64,000 nt of DNA, taken from positions 79,377,127-79,441,126 of the forward strand of contig NC_086378.1 of NCBI RefSeq assembly GCF_036588685.1, in the 5' to 3' direction. This DNA is from Mytilus trossulus (Eukaryota > Mollusca > Bivalvia > Mytilida > Mytilidae). Numbering within the stretch: the first letter of the stretch is position 1; each line of letters begins with the position of its first letter. This document shows, piece by piece, positions 63,312 to 64,000 of this stretch. The notes under the pieces are model-generated. The model was given only the letters and a program-made list of their open reading frames with translations. It was not told where the DNA came from and made no database searches. The position numbers and the translations under genes were made by a program.

Positions 63312-64000
63312 GTATGTGCAGTTTAATCTAAGTATCGGCTTTCAAGTTCAAATATTATTATCAGTCATCAATACATTTTCAAATATATTTCAAAAATTTA
63401 AACTTGTTTATGAAGTGGACACCAAAGTTGTCTGGTTTCATCATAGAGGGTTTGTTTGACTATTCGTTTTATTTTTAAATACTTCGTACATCTATCACAA
63501 TAATTCTGAGTTGGCGTATTATAATCCTTTACGAAATATCTTGAAGGCTACATTTTCTTTACATAACGATCACATTACTACATTTTTTTTTATAAATCTG
63601 CCTTGTGCAATCCATTACTTTTTTTAAACCATGATGATTTCAAGTTTACTCAAAATGTTAATACAAAACAAAATCAAAAATAATTGTTCAATTGACATAT
63701 ATACACTTGTTATCACAGGTACCAGGTTTATAATTTTATACGCCAGGCGCGCATTTCATCTACATCAGACTCACCAGTGACGCTCAGATTAAAATAGTTA
63801 TAAAGCAAAACAAGTTCAAAGTTGAAAAGCATTGAGGACTCAAAATACAAAAAAGTTGTGCTAAATAGGTTAAAGGAATCTATTCCTGGGATAAGAAAAT
63901 CCTTATTTTGTAACAGGAATTTTATAAAAATAACCATATAATTGATATTCATGTCAACACCGAAGTGCTGACTACTGTGTATTAATAGTTGTAATAATTT
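63312..64000 (+). other. Intron 1 of the second TIMP-like gene (partial)
   Basis: AT-rich, ending in a minus-strand copy of the dispersed repeat found at 24640-24905. No further exon within the window. Confidence 0.6.
63715..63995 (-). repeat. Dispersed mussel repeat (full-length type)
   Basis: Reverse-complement match to 24640-24905; the core reads CTGGTGAGTC, loop, GATGAAATGCGCGCCTGGCG on the minus strand, with point changes in both boxes. Confidence 0.75.

Overview
The window looks like nuclear DNA of a bivalve mollusc, most likely a mussel (Mytilus-like). It is AT-rich, has small phase-conserved exons separated by kilobase introns with GT/AG borders, and is full of short dispersed repeats whose sequences I recognise from mussel genomes (for example the module reading CTGATGAGTC, spacer, GACGAAACGCGCGTCTGGCG). 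No bacterial-type gene organisation is present. Almost all computed ORFs are accidental; the real genes had to be assembled from exons.

Left part (1-28.3 kb): one plus-strand gene of 13 exons (47-28073). Its exon lengths sum to 1497 nt (498 codons plus stop) with matching phases at every junction. It encodes a secreted mosaic: signal peptide, Sushi 1, Sushi 2, F5/8-type-C (discoidin) domain, Thr/Pro linker, Sushi 3, short linker, and a C-terminal chitin-binding type-2 (peritrophin-A/CBM14) domain. Its introns carry several terminal-inverted-repeat (TIR) elements, two foldback-like elements built of tandem repeats with 6-bp target duplications, tRNA-derived SINE material, and an antisense single-exon GIY-YIG nuclease-like gene.

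Middle part (22.5-41.4 kb): a direct segmental duplication. Block 22500-33800 (intron 11, the last two exons and 3' flank of the mosaic gene) is repeated at 34770-41445. The second block carries intact copies of the linker and chitin-binding exons but none of the upstream exons, so it could only be expressed as an alternative 3' end. Its GIY-YIG copy has a nonsense codon. The left block received a 4.1-kb TIR element with a gag-protease remnant at 29459-33584 and at least one small repeat after the duplication; the right block preserves the empty sites. Identity between the blocks is uneven: very high around the GIY-YIG gene and about 90 percent further right.

Right part (44.8-64 kb): a five-exon TIMP-like gene (44789-53840; 819 nt, 272 aa) and the first coding exon of a second TIMP-like gene (63203-63311) that runs off the window. 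The two differ at the residue after the N-terminal cysteine (Asp versus Thr). The rest is intron and intergenic DNA dominated by dispersed repeats.

How the genes might work together: a chitin-binding secreted mosaic beside metalloproteinase-inhibitor-like genes would fit extracellular-matrix, shell or innate-immune biology, but this is inference from domain content only.
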